The notes beneath the pieces were generated by a model. It made no database searches. It was not told the DNA's origin and was given only the letters and a program-made list of their open reading frames with translations. This document shows, one piece after another, positions 27,645-37,652 of a stretch of 64,000 nucleotides of DNA. A program made the position numbers and the translations under genes. The stretch comes from Maribacter aestuarii (GTDB lineage Bacteria; Bacteroidota; Bacteroidia; Flavobacteriales; Flavobacteriaceae). The stretch covers positions 248,001 through 312,000 of the forward strand of contig NZ_CP107031.2 of the NCBI RefSeq assembly GCF_027474845.2, given 5' to 3'. Each line of letters begins with the position of its first letter. The first letter of the stretch is position 1.

Positions 27645-29147
27645 TTAAGCATCAATCAATATCGTTTGAATAGCTTGAGCACTTATCGGTATAGCAATGT
27701 TTCTTTCGCCCAGGGACAACTTCATGCTCTTGGCCTCAACACCCTCATTAAAAACCACCACTGCAATAGATCCATTTGGATTTTGGGCAGCTGTGGCCAT
27801 AAGAGAAGCATCAGAATTTTCAAATCCTATCCTTTTTGCTCCCGGTCTTATGTATTTGCTGAAATGCGCTAAAGTATAGTAAATGGGGGTAATATAGACC
27901 TCATCTGCTTCAGGGTCTACTATAATCGGTGCCACGCACCAATTTTGGAACCAGTTCGGGCCTCCTTGCTTATTGAGTACCAAGTTCCAGTCAATCCAGC
28001 CATCGACCCAATTGTTGAGGCATCCGATGATATCGCGCGCATACCTATTAACGGGCGCATATTTTGGATGCAAGTATTTTTGGTCTTCCGGTGCCCAATC
28101 CCAGCCCCAGTCTGTTGCCTCTTTGGACCAATACCACGCATCATCGTTCCATTTAGGAACCTCTGCATCTACACAAGCTTCTGTTTGGATTAAGTGTTTA
28201 TTGGGAGCTTTCAGGTGGGCATATTGTAAGGTATCCGGAAAAACTTCGTAGGTGCTGGCATACCAATGAATGGTCGTACCGTCAAAAAATTTTGCCGACG
28301 CTTCGTTTTCATACATCACGTCGACCCATTCCTTTAAATGTTCTCGGTTTTGGTCGTAACCTAGAATCTTTACCTCATGGCCATCAGATTCGAGTTTGGG
28401 ACCGAGGTAATTTTGTACGAATTCGGTCATCTCCTCCGGAGTGTAGTGCATACTTTCCCAATTTCCATCATTGCCCAAGGGTTCATTTTCAACTGTAAAC
28501 CCCCAGATATCGATACCTTCAGCTTTGTAGCAATCTACATATTTTGAAAAGAACAGCGCCCACGTGTCTCGATACTCTGGCAATAATTTTCCACCTACCC
28601 AGGCTTTGTTATCTTTCATCCAAGGAGGTGCAGTCCATGGGGAGGACAAAATTTTGAATCCGTCCTTGGATATTGCCATGGCCTCTTTAATCATAGGAAT
28701 AATATCTTTCCGGTCTTCGCCTACCGAAAAATGGTTTAGCTCAGTATCTCCCTCGACTGGAGCGTAAGAATAGTGTCCCAAGGAAAAATCGCATGAATTC
28801 ATATGGGTTCGTGTCAAGGAATATCTTGCCCCCTCCTCTCCAAAATATGCTCTTAAAATCCTTTTCCTGTTTTTTTTACTCAGCTGATTCAATAAATATG
28901 CTGATGCTTCGGTAAAAGAACCCCCAAAACCAGTAATGGTTTGAAACTTTTCTGATGGCAACAACCTTATTATGGAAGCCTTCTTAACGGATGAACCCGG
29001 AAAAATTTGAGTTAATTTATTACCCCTTGCAGAAGTTTCGTAAACAGCCACCTTCAACTGCATGTGTTCTTTTTTACAACCCATCATTAGTATAGCACTT
29101 ATTACCCAAAGGTAACTTATGATATTTCTAAAGTGAGCTTTTATCAA
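27645..29147 (-). CDS. GH30 lipoprotein (probable beta-1,6-glucan-active debranching enzyme)
   Basis: 500 residues, lipobox LMMGC (C24). The (beta/alpha)8 domain shows TGFGGSFTEASAYLL, SPWTAPPWMK, acid/base E222 in VENEP and nucleophile E323 in IQTEACVD, followed by the side beta-domain (GSIAVVVFNEG). GH30 members include glucosylceramidase-like beta-glucosidases and beta-1,6-glucanases; in laminarin loci GH30 enzymes remove or cut beta-1,6 branches, the likely role here. The start codon is TTG at 29147: the only in-frame ATGs are inside the signal peptide. Lipidation places it in the periplasm or on the surface. The subfamily needs a tree. Confidence 0.9.
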   Translation of the reverse strand: MIKAHFRNIISYLWVISAILMMGCKKEHMQLKVAVYETSARGNKLTQIFPGSSVKKASIIRLLPSEKFQTITGFGGSFTEASAYLLNQLSKKNRKRILRAYFGEEGARYSLTRTHMNSCDFSLGHYSYAPVEGDTELNHFSVGEDRKDIIPMIKEAMAISKDGFKILSSPWTAPPWMKDNKAWVGGKLLPEYRDTWALFFSKYVDCYKAEGIDIWGFTVENEPLGNDGNWESMHYTPEEMTEFVQNYLGPKLESDGHEVKILGYDQNREHLKEWVDVMYENEASAKFFDGTTIHWYASTYEVFPDTLQYAHLKAPNKHLIQTEACVDAEVPKWNDDAWYWSKEATDWGWDWAPEDQKYLHPKYAPVNRYARDIIGCLNNWVDGWIDWNLVLNKQGGPNWFQNWCVAPIIVDPEADEVYITPIYYTLAHFSKYIRPGAKRIGFENSDASLMATAAQNPNGSIAVVVFNEGVEAKSMKLSLGERNIAIPISAQAIQTILIDA

Positions 29148-29169
29148 AATCCGTTATTTTAAAATCATA

Positions 29170-30450
29170 TTATCTAGATGTTGGCGGCACCAACACCTCT
29201 TTCATTAATTCCTCCTTATTTCCGTTATAAGTTTTGGTGATAGGATTTCCGTTACGGGTCAAGCCTTCAAAGATTCCTGCATCCACCATGTCCCACAGGG
29301 CGTATTTAGCCTCTCCATTCACTTTTATTAGACCGAAGTGATTTTCGGACCCGTAAGGATTTTCAGCATCTTTCCAAGGTTCATTAAAAGCCTCGAAATA
29401 GAAACAAGATATCCCGGCAGCATTTGTCCAATCGCGCATCATGTGATAGTATTTAGCCTCTTTATACTCGTCTGTGGCCTTTGAACCCGTAGGACCGTAA
29501 AATCCATTTGAAACCGTTGCCCAACCGGTTTCCCCAATGTGTATCGGTTTATTAATACCTAAACTTTTCATGTAACGGGAAACACTATCGTACTGCCCCT
29601 TGGCAAATTCCCGTGCGCGAATCATCGCTGCCTCAATCTTAGCGCTATCCGAACGCTTCTCCTCATGTTGGGGAACACGCCAAAATTCCGGATTGTAATG
29701 GGTATTGTGGTAAGGATAGGTATGCATGGAAATATAATCCACCGCCGCTATCAAATCCTCCAGGTCCTGCGTATGGTATTCAGGGTCACCACCACCCCAT
29801 GACGAAAAATCATCAGACGATGTAATCCACAAGTCTTTATGAAGTTCTCCAGATTTCTTTAGTTCCTGCAAATGTTTGACCCATTTTAAGATGACCGATG
29901 GCTGCACATAGTAGCTGGTCGCCCACTTTACCATGGCCTCATTACCTACCGCAATGACCTTTACGATATCAGGATATTGTTTGGCCAATTTGACCGTGGT
30001 TTCAATTTCGACCGCGTTTCTTTCACTTTCTAGATCATGGTCTGGTTCCATATCAGTCCACGCATTTTTACAATCGATCCAGGCGCCCAGCATCACGTAC
30101 ATTTCGAAGGCGGCATCCTCCTTTTTTAACTCACTGATCGCTTTTAAAACATTACTGGCATGGGGTAAATGAACTTTATACGTCCGTATTACCCTAACGC
30201 CCATAGCGGCCATAATTTTTATGTCCTCCTTTAATTCCTTTATGGTGGGTTCTATATCATGGTCTGCATCTCTGTACCCGCCGTAAGACATCGCCAAATA
30301 ATTTGGGTTTCCCAATAGTTGTTTTGCCTTCATACTTTTAATCTCCTTCGCTTTTAAGTTGGTTTTGGTTTTTTTTGTTTCGCAACAATTTAATGCAACA
30401 AGTATTACAAGTAGCATTAAAACTTTATAAAATTTAAAAAACCTCGTCAT
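29170..30450 (-). CDS. GH17 lipoprotein
   Basis: 426 residues. Signal VILVALNC gives a lipidated Cys at 22. The GH17 barrel carries acid/base E171 in AVGNEAM and nucleophile E307 in HIGETGW; SYGGYRDADHD near 55 and YISMHTYPY near 239 are family-typical strand ends. It differs clearly from the two cytoplasmic GH17 domains downstream, so the operon has external and internal GH17 forms. Expected action is endo-hydrolysis or transglycosylation of beta-1,3-glucan outside the cytoplasm. The ATG overlaps the stop of the phosphorylase gene (ATGA, 30447-30450), indicating translational coupling. Confidence 0.9.
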   Translation of the reverse strand: MTRFFKFYKVLMLLVILVALNCCETKKTKTNLKAKEIKSMKAKQLLGNPNYLAMSYGGYRDADHDIEPTIKELKEDIKIMAAMGVRVIRTYKVHLPHASNVLKAISELKKEDAAFEMYVMLGAWIDCKNAWTDMEPDHDLESERNAVEIETTVKLAKQYPDIVKVIAVGNEAMVKWATSYYVQPSVILKWVKHLQELKKSGELHKDLWITSSDDFSSWGGGDPEYHTQDLEDLIAAVDYISMHTYPYHNTHYNPEFWRVPQHEEKRSDSAKIEAAMIRAREFAKGQYDSVSRYMKSLGINKPIHIGETGWATVSNGFYGPTGSKATDEYKEAKYYHMMRDWTNAAGISCFYFEAFNEPWKDAENPYGSENHFGLIKVNGEAKYALWDMVDAGIFEGLTRNGNPITKTYNGNKEELMKEVLVPPTSR

Positions 30451-33400
30451 CTTAAATTTTTCTCTTTCAACTGAATTCTTATTTCCATTACCTCTCCTGT
30501 TCTTCTAAATACCTTTTTACTGGTCTTTTTATCTAATTCCAGTTTTTGGAAAACGGTTGTACTGCTGTCGTTAAACTTTACCAATACTTCTTCCTTATCC
30601 GCTAGTTCATAAACCATTGGGATTTGACAAAAAGTAAAACAAAGGCTTCCCTTTTCTAGATGAATCGTTTGTTCTTTTTGATTTATATCTACATATTCAA
30701 AATCTTTAGAATCAAGTAAAAACTCATCCTTTCTAAGCATGACAGGATGAAAGGTAAGTTGACCGTTTCGTAGAAATACCCCAAGCTCCCCGAACCTACT
30801 AATGATATCCTCTTTTACCTGCCCTGTCATTCCCGGCTGCTGCGCACCTTTACCGCCTGGCGTATGTGAATAGGGGTCGGTTGGAAAAGCTCCATATAAC
30901 GATGGGGATTTGTGTACCCCAATTCCTTCATTGATTTCATAGTAATGGGCCAACAAGCGGCCCACAACTTCAGCTCCTGCATCTCCCTGTATAGCGTCCA
31001 AACAGCATTCTTGCACTGCTAACTGAAGTTTAGAAACCATATGCCAATAAATGGAACCTAGGCCCTCATACCCGTAAAATGTTCCGGACCTGCCCGTGAA
31101 CGCCTTATGATTGAAGACTTCTTCAAAAGCTTTAAATAGCACATCGCGCTCTTTCTTCACTAAAGCTTCGTACTTGGAACCCTTCAAGTCGTCCAAAGCA
31201 TTCTCTAAACTACCGGCATTATTAAAGTTCCCGTTAAAGTGAACCTTACCTTCTACATCCTTTTTTACGATTTTAGCGTTGTTATCTCCAATCAAAACCT
31301 TTATCAATTCGGATTTTGCTACTACTTTCTCGGGAATCGTATTTTTTTGGGTAAAACGGTTTAATTGTTTATTGGGATATAAGAGATAACTGTATTGATC
31401 TTCCCTGAACAGCGCACTATCTTTTAATCCGTCTAAAACTTTTAACGACTGACTGGGTGAAAGATAACCGCTACTTAAAACGGCTACTTGCCCCTCTAGC
31501 ATCTCCTCCAAATAAGAAATACCTACTTCTTTATCATTTTTGACGGTCATTAGATTATAGGCGTGGTACATATGATCACCTCGTTTATTTGCATCTATGG
31601 ACTGTTCGAGGTAGCTAATAGCAGTTTTCAAGAAGCTCTTGATTTCCTGCAATGAAATTTGCTTCTTTTTTCCCGAAAAGGATTTATCATAAATGCTATT
31701 CCTGAATTCGTTTCCTGCTTCACCTAGACCATCCATTACCTTTTTCCGATCCGAATCTAATATATCATCGTTTAATATTCCTTTTGACGAATCGAGTGTT
31801 TTTTTGACAGCATTGAAGAATAGGACCATTTCTTCAGAGACATTAATATTTGTAACCGATTGATGTTCCAATATTCCATTGAAAAAGGTTAGAAAGCGTC
31901 TCAGATAATATAGCGTGACCATGGACACCCCGTTACCCACTAGGGCATTATTGGCATCGTTCCACTCCGGCCGTTGCGTATTCATCCATATACCGCCCTC
32001 GGGGATAAAATTGGACATTTTGGATAGCACGGTCGCTAATATCTTCTCTATAAAGTTGACTTTAAATATAGAATTGTCAATTGCTCCCAACAGCGCGCCA
32101 TCGGCACCCAATTTTTCCCGTTCCACTCGAATCTTATGGTCCAACGACTCATCGAACTCGATGGTATCCTTTGGGTTTCTGAGAATCTCGTTATAGCTTT
32201 TAATTTTATAGGGCACGTTGGCATACACAAAAATGTCCTGATTAAAGTAGGTGGCCAATTTACCAGGGGTCTCTTTCTCGATAAATTCTAAAAACTTCAA
32301 TAGGTAAATAATCTGGTGATCCCCCCAATAGCCGATATAGGACCAAGGGTCATCTTCCTCAATGGCTTCCCAATCGAACCCATCCTTCGTTACCCGGTAT
32401 GGATTATACCCATCGAACGTGGACGCGTTGAGAAATTTATGAATCATGCTTTCGGTAAACTCTGGAAAGGAATAGGACAAGGCCTCCCAATTCTGAAAAA
32501 TATCGCGCCAGTTTCCTTCATAATCCAACACCTTTGAACCGTCCTCCTCATTCCTTGTATTGATGGAGAAACGATTCCACGGCCTACTTGGATCGCCATG
32601 ACGGCGACTGAATTTCAATGGCATGTACTCAATGGAAAGACGTTTAAAATTACTGTCGGTTACTTCATCTGTAAGTTTCCTCAAATGACTCAAAGAAAAG
32701 GTATCCGGTAATTGTTCGATTACAGAGGCACACGCTTCAAAAGTTTGTTTATTTGCTTTTTGCAAATAATTCTTAAAATCCCATTTTTCAATTTGATAGT
32801 TATTATCAAAGATTCCACCTCTCATAATATTAAAGAGCGTATTGGAAAAATGACGATTATCCCTAAAATTATCGGCAGTCGATTGCAAACCGTCGGCCGC
32901 AGCAGTAAGCTGTATTAAATTTTTTGTCCCTTCATGAATATCCTGCAATACTTTCTTTTCAAAATCTGAATCATTTTGCAATGAAGCAGTAATGGCCGCC
33001 ACATTGGAATGGTCCTGATCGATGTTAGCTACAATCATCCATTCCTTCTCTTCGGATTCAGACAGGGTAATGGTCGTATTCACAAAATAAGCCCCCTTTT
33101 CTGCCCTGACATCAGTTTCCTGCTCTAGATTTTTACCCTTTCGAAAATCCGCTAGTTGTAGTGAAGAAACCAGGTGCTTCTTGTTCCCTAAGCCCAGTGC
33201 GTACACTATAGTAGCTTTTAAGGCCTCACTAGGCTCGGCCTTATCAACGATAATGGCACTCAAGGCATATATTCCCAAACCACTTTTCGCTTCCAGCTCG
33301 TTCTTCTTATAGGCATCCACCAGATTACTGGATTGGTTCTGAATCGTACTTCCTACACCGAAAGGAACAATGTTCTGGATTCCATCTAAAAAAGAAACCT

Positions 33401-33920
33401 CAAGACTTTTTTCAGCGTGATTGATCAGACGCGATTTTTTGACAAAACCATAGGCATCACTATTGTTCCATTGATACCTGAAGGTTAGACCCAAATCCTC
33501 ATTTACTTCTTCGAATATTATCCGGTTACCGTAGCTATTTTTGTAAAGATTATTTTGTGTATTGTAAATGCCCTTATTTCTAATAGAAAATGGTTCCCAT
33601 AGACTTTTCCGTTCCCCATCATCTACAATAAAAATACTTTTACTCCCCGTGATTTCAGAAGATTCGGTAATTTTATCATCTGTATAGTATGGGAAAAGTG
33701 CATGTTCCGCATTCTTGCGCCCAGCTGATAACCCCCCGTTACTAGAGATAAACATCCAATGATCTGAATCACTTACAATGCTCATGAAAAATGAACGCAT
33801 GGCGTCATAATTGGAAATCTTGTAGTAATTTTCGTTGTCGAACGTTACCAATTCTCCTTTGATTTCCTTTTGTGAAGTAGTTAATCTAGAATTACCTATG
33901 AATAATTTATTTTCGGACAT
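30447..33920 (-). CDS. GH149-like beta-1,3-oligoglucan phosphorylase
   Basis: 1157 residues, no signal peptide. The layout is that of large inverting glucan phosphorylases related to GH94: an N-terminal beta-sandwich (FRYQWNNSDAYGFVKKSRL), a long helical (alpha/alpha)6 barrel, and a C-terminal beta part. The catalytic region reads RPEWNDANNALVGNGVSM with D655 as candidate general acid; downstream GRSGTFYGYEGLGSIYWHMVSKL and SPSLYGAFPTDPYSHTPGGKGAQQPGMTGQV contain likely phosphate- and sugar-binding loops. Length and neighbours (GH16, GH17, GH30) fit GH149, which releases glucose-1-phosphate from beta-1,3-glucan chains, better than cellobiose or chitobiose phosphorylases of about 800 residues. 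Cytoplasmic use of imported oligosaccharides would save ATP. Confidence 0.82.
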   Translation of the reverse strand: MSENKLFIGNSRLTTSQKEIKGELVTFDNENYYKISNYDAMRSFFMSIVSDSDHWMFISSNGGLSAGRKNAEHALFPYYTDDKITESSEITGSKSIFIVDDGERKSLWEPFSIRNKGIYNTQNNLYKNSYGNRIIFEEVNEDLGLTFRYQWNNSDAYGFVKKSRLINHAEKSLEVSFLDGIQNIVPFGVGSTIQNQSSNLVDAYKKNELEAKSGLGIYALSAIIVDKAEPSEALKATIVYALGLGNKKHLVSSLQLADFRKGKNLEQETDVRAEKGAYFVNTTITLSESEEKEWMIVANIDQDHSNVAAITASLQNDSDFEKKVLQDIHEGTKNLIQLTAAADGLQSTADNFRDNRHFSNTLFNIMRGGIFDNNYQIEKWDFKNYLQKANKQTFEACASVIEQLPDTFSLSHLRKLTDEVTDSNFKRLSIEYMPLKFSRRHGDPSRPWNRFSINTRNEEDGSKVLDYEGNWRDIFQNWEALSYSFPEFTESMIHKFLNASTFDGYNPYRVTKDGFDWEAIEEDDPWSYIGYWGDHQIIYLLKFLEFIEKETPGKLATYFNQDIFVYANVPYKIKSYNEILRNPKDTIEFDESLDHKIRVEREKLGADGALLGAIDNSIFKVNFIEKILATVLSKMSNFIPEGGIWMNTQRPEWNDANNALVGNGVSMVTLYYLRRFLTFFNGILEHQSVTNINVSEEMVLFFNAVKKTLDSSKGILNDDILDSDRKKVMDGLGEAGNEFRNSIYDKSFSGKKKQISLQEIKSFLKTAISYLEQSIDANKRGDHMYHAYNLMTVKNDKEVGISYLEEMLEGQVAVLSSGYLSPSQSLKVLDGLKDSALFREDQYSYLLYPNKQLNRFTQKNTIPEKVVAKSELIKVLIGDNNAKIVKKDVEGKVHFNGNFNNAGSLENALDDLKGSKYEALVKKERDVLFKAFEEVFNHKAFTGRSGTFYGYEGLGSIYWHMVSKLQLAVQECCLDAIQGDAGAEVVGRLLAHYYEINEGIGVHKSPSLYGAFPTDPYSHTPGGKGAQQPGMTGQVKEDIISRFGELGVFLRNGQLTFHPVMLRKDEFLLDSKDFEYVDINQKEQTIHLEKGSLCFTFCQIPMVYELADKEEVLVKFNDSSTTVFQKLELDKKTSKKVFRRTGEVMEIRIQLKEKNLR

Positions 33921-33999
33921 TAAATTTTATGGTATTATGGAATGGATTGACAAAATTAAGCGTTTTGCCAATCTATAAATTATTTTAATAATTCCTCCT

Positions 34000-36780
34000 C
34001 TATTCCAAAATTAAATCATCTAAATAATAGGTTTCCGACGTACTTGTTGGATCATTTCCTGAATCAAAATCAGGTATTATAACAATAGTGTTATAAATAT
34101 TTGGATCAAAACTACCTGGAACTACAGCTCCAAAATCAAAAGTTAACTCCACCCATTCATTCGCATTGGTTACTGTTTGTTGTAAGCTATAATTTGGAAT
34201 GCCTGAATCCGTCGGTCTTCTTTGCAGTTCGAACTGAAATACTGCATTTGGTTTTGTAGAGTACACCTTGACCTTAAATGTTCTGGTCGTTGTCAAATCT
34301 AATGGTGAAGCAAAAACATTTTCCATACCTCCATAAAATTCTGTTCCTGCAGGTTTGTTGAAAGTATATACATTTGCTGATGTATTAATACCTCCTGATA
34401 CCGGATTCGCGGTAATAGAACCACTAACGCTTGCAGATTCAAAAACAGCACTGAATTCTTCTCCATTTTCAAAATCTGCAGGTAAAGAAGAAAATGCAGC
34501 GACACCGCCTGTACCACCTTCACCAGAGGTGTCACAAGTAGCATCAAAAGGTACCATGGAGAGATTTCCTGGAGCATTCAAACTCCAATTTCCGCCAAAA
34601 GAAACCTTGCTCCATAAAATGTTGAACTCAACATTAGCCGGTGCACCTCCTCCATAAAAGAATTCTCCAGCCCAAACTCCTGGTGACACTTCTGCAGGTG
34701 CGGATGAAATTCCAGGAACCGGGTTCCAATCCCCGGCGGGGAAAACTAAGGTGTCGACAGGGTCTCCATCAGCTGATTCAATTTCTATACGCATGGTTTG
34801 TGCATCGACATTGAATACCGATAAAAGAATATCCGAACCGGCATCACCACCAAACGCCTGTACCTGAGTAAGACAGAATGGACTTTTTGTACCTCCAGAA
34901 CCTCCACCATCGGCAGTGTAGAAAATTACGTTGTCCACGAAGATGTTAGCCTCTACGCCATCACCCAAAACGTCAAAGATGATCTGGTTGATCGTTGGGT
35001 TGTCCGGTAACGGTCCTTCACTTCCGAGTGAGGGTACCAAGTCCGCAAGGGCCACGTCTATGTTGGTCCATTGGCCACCTGTCAGGTTGACCTCTACGTC
35101 CTCCCGGGAAACGGGATCGGTAAAGGAAATGAGACCGGCCCTGAACGAAATATCCTCGGCCACCCAAATATCCATACTGAAGTTGGTCCTTCCATCAAAA
35201 CCTGTATCGTTCTGTAGCCCAACAAAATTGGTATTGGCATAACTCCACACGTCATCGCCGACAACTTGAATCTCGGTGAACGTGGCACCGCCATCGTTTC
35301 CAAATGCCCTGGCGTTCGTACCTGCCACATTGGTATACACATTGCTGAACACCGAAGTAACGTCTGCAGCATCTTGGGTCGGTGCCGGTGCGGCCGTGGT
35401 TGGTTCCGTGGCCATGCCACCACCATCATCAGTATAGAAAATTACGTTGTCCACGAAGATGTTAGCCTCTACGCCATCACCCAAAACGTCAAAGATGATC
35501 TGGTTGATCGTTGGGTTGTCCGGTAACGGTCCTTCACTTCCGAGTGAGGGTACCAAGTCCGCAAGGGCCACGTCTATGTTGGTCCATTGGCCACCTGTCA
35601 GGTTGACCTCTACGTCCTCCCGGGAAACGGGATCGGTAAAGGAAATGAGACCGGCCCTGAACGAAATATCCTCGGCCACCCAAATATCCATACTGAAGTT
35701 GGTCCTTCCATCAAAACCTGTATCGTTCTGTAGCCCAACAAAATTGGTATTGGCATAACTCCACACGTCATCGCCGACAACTTGAATCTCGGTGAACGTG
35801 GCACCGCCATCGTTTCCAAATGCCCTGGCGTTCGTACCTGCCACATTGGTATACACATTGCTGAACACCGAAGTAACGTCTGCAGCATCTTGGGTCGGTG
35901 CCGGTGCGGCAGTGGTTGGTTCCGTGGCCATGCCACCACCATCATCCTGGGTTTGAGCAATATTATCTACATAGAAAGTGCCCTCAACTCCTGGGTCGGC
36001 ATTGAACCCTATAAACAATACCATGCCATTATATTGGCCAACTGGAACCAACGCCTGGCCATTTTGGGGATCATCTTGAATAAAACTGGCGACTCCATTA
36101 GTTGCAAAGTCAAAACTTAAGGTTTCCCAACCTGAACCGGTATGGGTAGTTAAAACCTCTACATCCCGCGCTCCGGCAGCACCGTCCTCAAACTTGACCA
36201 AAACATCGATTGCTATTGATGCGAATAACTCCAGTTGAATTGTCTTATTATCACCGCTGAAGTCCACAGCAGTTCCTAACGGGAATTGTACATTTTGGAA
36301 TTGACCACCACCGGTTTCCATTTGTCCAACATTTGTGTCATTTCCATTACCGGTTTCAGGGTTTGCCACTACTGAGAAGCCGATGTTATCACCCACAATG
36401 TCACCGTAAGCCACATTGGTACCATCAAAATCAATGGGCAACAGGACATCTTCTGGAATAGTTACCGTTATTTCACTTTGGAAAGTATCGGTAGAACCAG
36501 CTAAATTCCTAACTTCAAGACTAACCGTATACGTGCCTGTTGCAAATGTTCTAATCGGATTTATCTCGGTGGAAGTCTCCCCATTTCCAAAATCCCATTT
36601 GTAGGAATTGGCCTCTTCTGAAGTATTGATGAAAGTGACCGTACCGGAGGTCGAGTTTAACGTATAGGTAAAATCAGCAATGACCTGTGGTAAGACTACA
36701 TCATCCTCATCGCAACCTTGAAAGGAGATTATCAACAAAAGTATTGTAATAAGCTTGGCTTTTTTTAATAATTGTTCCAT
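34000..36780 (-). CDS. Multi-modular glycan-binding lipoprotein: PKD domain, several CBM-like domains, internal duplication
   Basis: 926 residues. Lipobox SFQGC (C23); PKD domain at about 34-110 (YKWDFGNGETSTE, GTYTVSLEVRN); a beta-sandwich at 115-275 ending in FYVDNI; two almost identical 172-residue modules at about 279-450 and 451-622, each starting GGGMATEPTTAAPAPTQDAADV and ending FVDNVIFYT; a Cys-containing module at about 633-755; and a last CBM-like sandwich at 765-926 ending YYLDDLILE. No catalytic motif was seen. The modules resemble the carbohydrate-binding domains attached to flavobacterial laminarinases. The protein is probably a surface glycan-capture lipoprotein, perhaps doing SusD/SGBP-like work in an operon without SusD. 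Family of each module is inferred from fold pattern only. Confidence 0.8.
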   Translation of the reverse strand: MEQLLKKAKLITILLLIISFQGCDEDDVVLPQVIADFTYTLNSTSGTVTFINTSEEANSYKWDFGNGETSTEINPIRTFATGTYTVSLEVRNLAGSTDTFQSEITVTIPEDVLLPIDFDGTNVAYGDIVGDNIGFSVVANPETGNGNDTNVGQMETGGGQFQNVQFPLGTAVDFSGDNKTIQLELFASIAIDVLVKFEDGAAGARDVEVLTTHTGSGWETLSFDFATNGVASFIQDDPQNGQALVPVGQYNGMVLFIGFNADPGVEGTFYVDNIAQTQDDGGGMATEPTTAAPAPTQDAADVTSVFSNVYTNVAGTNARAFGNDGGATFTEIQVVGDDVWSYANTNFVGLQNDTGFDGRTNFSMDIWVAEDISFRAGLISFTDPVSREDVEVNLTGGQWTNIDVALADLVPSLGSEGPLPDNPTINQIIFDVLGDGVEANIFVDNVIFYTDDGGGMATEPTTAAPAPTQDAADVTSVFSNVYTNVAGTNARAFGNDGGATFTEIQVVGDDVWSYANTNFVGLQNDTGFDGRTNFSMDIWVAEDISFRAGLISFTDPVSREDVEVNLTGGQWTNIDVALADLVPSLGSEGPLPDNPTINQIIFDVLGDGVEANIFVDNVIFYTADGGGSGGTKSPFCLTQVQAFGGDAGSDILLSVFNVDAQTMRIEIESADGDPVDTLVFPAGDWNPVPGISSAPAEVSPGVWAGEFFYGGGAPANVEFNILWSKVSFGGNWSLNAPGNLSMVPFDATCDTSGEGGTGGVAAFSSLPADFENGEEFSAVFESASVSGSITANPVSGGINTSANVYTFNKPAGTEFYGGMENVFASPLDLTTTRTFKVKVYSTKPNAVFQFELQRRPTDSGIPNYSLQQTVTNANEWVELTFDFGAVVPGSFDPNIYNTIVIIPDFDSGNDPTSTSETYYLDDLILE
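34915..35946 (-). repeat. Two tandem near-identical 516-bp units inside the CBM protein gene
   Basis: Copies at 34915-35430 and 35431-35946 align with a period of exactly 516 bp (172 codons, frame kept). By eye they differ at very few bases: around the unit boundary (TCGGCAGTG versus TCATCAGTA, 34911-34920) and one A/C change near 35394/35910. Silent positions are identical too, so the copy is recent or kept uniform by recombination. Confidence 0.95.
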
Positions 36781-36797
36781 TAGTATTTTATTTGTTT

Positions 36798-37628
36798 TTA
36801 GTTGAGTTCGTTATAATCATATACCCTCACATAGTCTACTACCATTGTCTGAGGAAAAACTGTTTCTGCATTAGGTGGACCTACGAAAGTTCCGCCAACA
36901 GCAAGATTCATTAGAATAAAGAATGGCTTATCAAATACCCAGTCACCTGTAACATCTTCGGGAGTTATTTGGTTGTAGAGTACATCGTCCACATAAAAGT
37001 TGACATATTCTGGTCCCCATTCTACGCCAAAGATGTGAAAACCAGTATCGAAGCGATCATTCTCCAATATATATTCTTTAGATATAGCGTTGCCTCCATT
37101 ATATCCAGGACCATGAACACTTCCAATCAAAACCGAAGGGTTTTGCCCACGATATTCCATAATATCTATTTCACCTGCTCCTGGCCATGGATTCTCGTCA
37201 ATATCCGCACCCAGCATCCAAAATGCTGGCCAAATACCCTGCCCATAAGGCAATCTTATTCTTGCCTCAAAACGACCGTAACGTTGTTCAAACTTATCCT
37301 TTGTAATCAATCTTGCCGAAGTAAAATTTGAACCTTCGAAAGATTCTTGTTGAGCAGTAATTAGTAGTTTTCCGTTCTGGACAGTTACGTTTTCACGCCT
37401 ATCCGTGTAATACTGTAGCTCATTGTTGCCCCAACCGTTCTCACCTGTTCCAATGTCATATCCCCAAACCGATGCATTCACCGGACCATCAACATCAAAC
37501 TCTTCAGCTAAGACTAATTCCGTAAATGTGGTGACCGTCTGAGTGTCTTCCGTTTCACAGCTAGCTAGAAACAGGACCATTAAGCTCAAAATTGTATTCC
37601 TATATTGTGTCATATTTTTTCTATTCAT
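36798..37628 (-). CDS. GH16 laminarinase lipoprotein
   Basis: 276 residues. Signal ends LASC (C24), so it is lipidated. The catalytic strand reads GEIDIMEYRG with nucleophile E153, assisting D155 and acid/base E158, the spacing of bacterial laminarinases with the beta-bulge. Other landmarks: EFDVDGPVNASVWGYDIGTGENGWGNNELQYYT, RYGRFEARIRLPYGQGIWPAFWMLG, NLAVGG and VVDYVRVYDY at the end. It is a bare catalytic module; binding domains sit in the neighbouring proteins. Expected reaction: endo-hydrolysis of beta-1,3-glucan (possibly mixed-linkage) at the cell surface. A second in-frame ATG at 37613 would also keep the signal. Confidence 0.95.
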   Translation of the reverse strand: MNRKNMTQYRNTILSLMVLFLASCETEDTQTVTTFTELVLAEEFDVDGPVNASVWGYDIGTGENGWGNNELQYYTDRRENVTVQNGKLLITAQQESFEGSNFTSARLITKDKFEQRYGRFEARIRLPYGQGIWPAFWMLGADIDENPWPGAGEIDIMEYRGQNPSVLIGSVHGPGYNGGNAISKEYILENDRFDTGFHIFGVEWGPEYVNFYVDDVLYNQITPEDVTGDWVFDKPFFILMNLAVGGTFVGPPNAETVFPQTMVVDYVRVYDYNELN

Positions 37629-37652
37629 CTTACTTTATACTTAATAAGGCAA

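Noticed and set aside
34931..35758. Two identical 103-codon antisense frames
   Set aside because: They are opposite-strand shadows of the 516-bp duplication, hence identical to each other.
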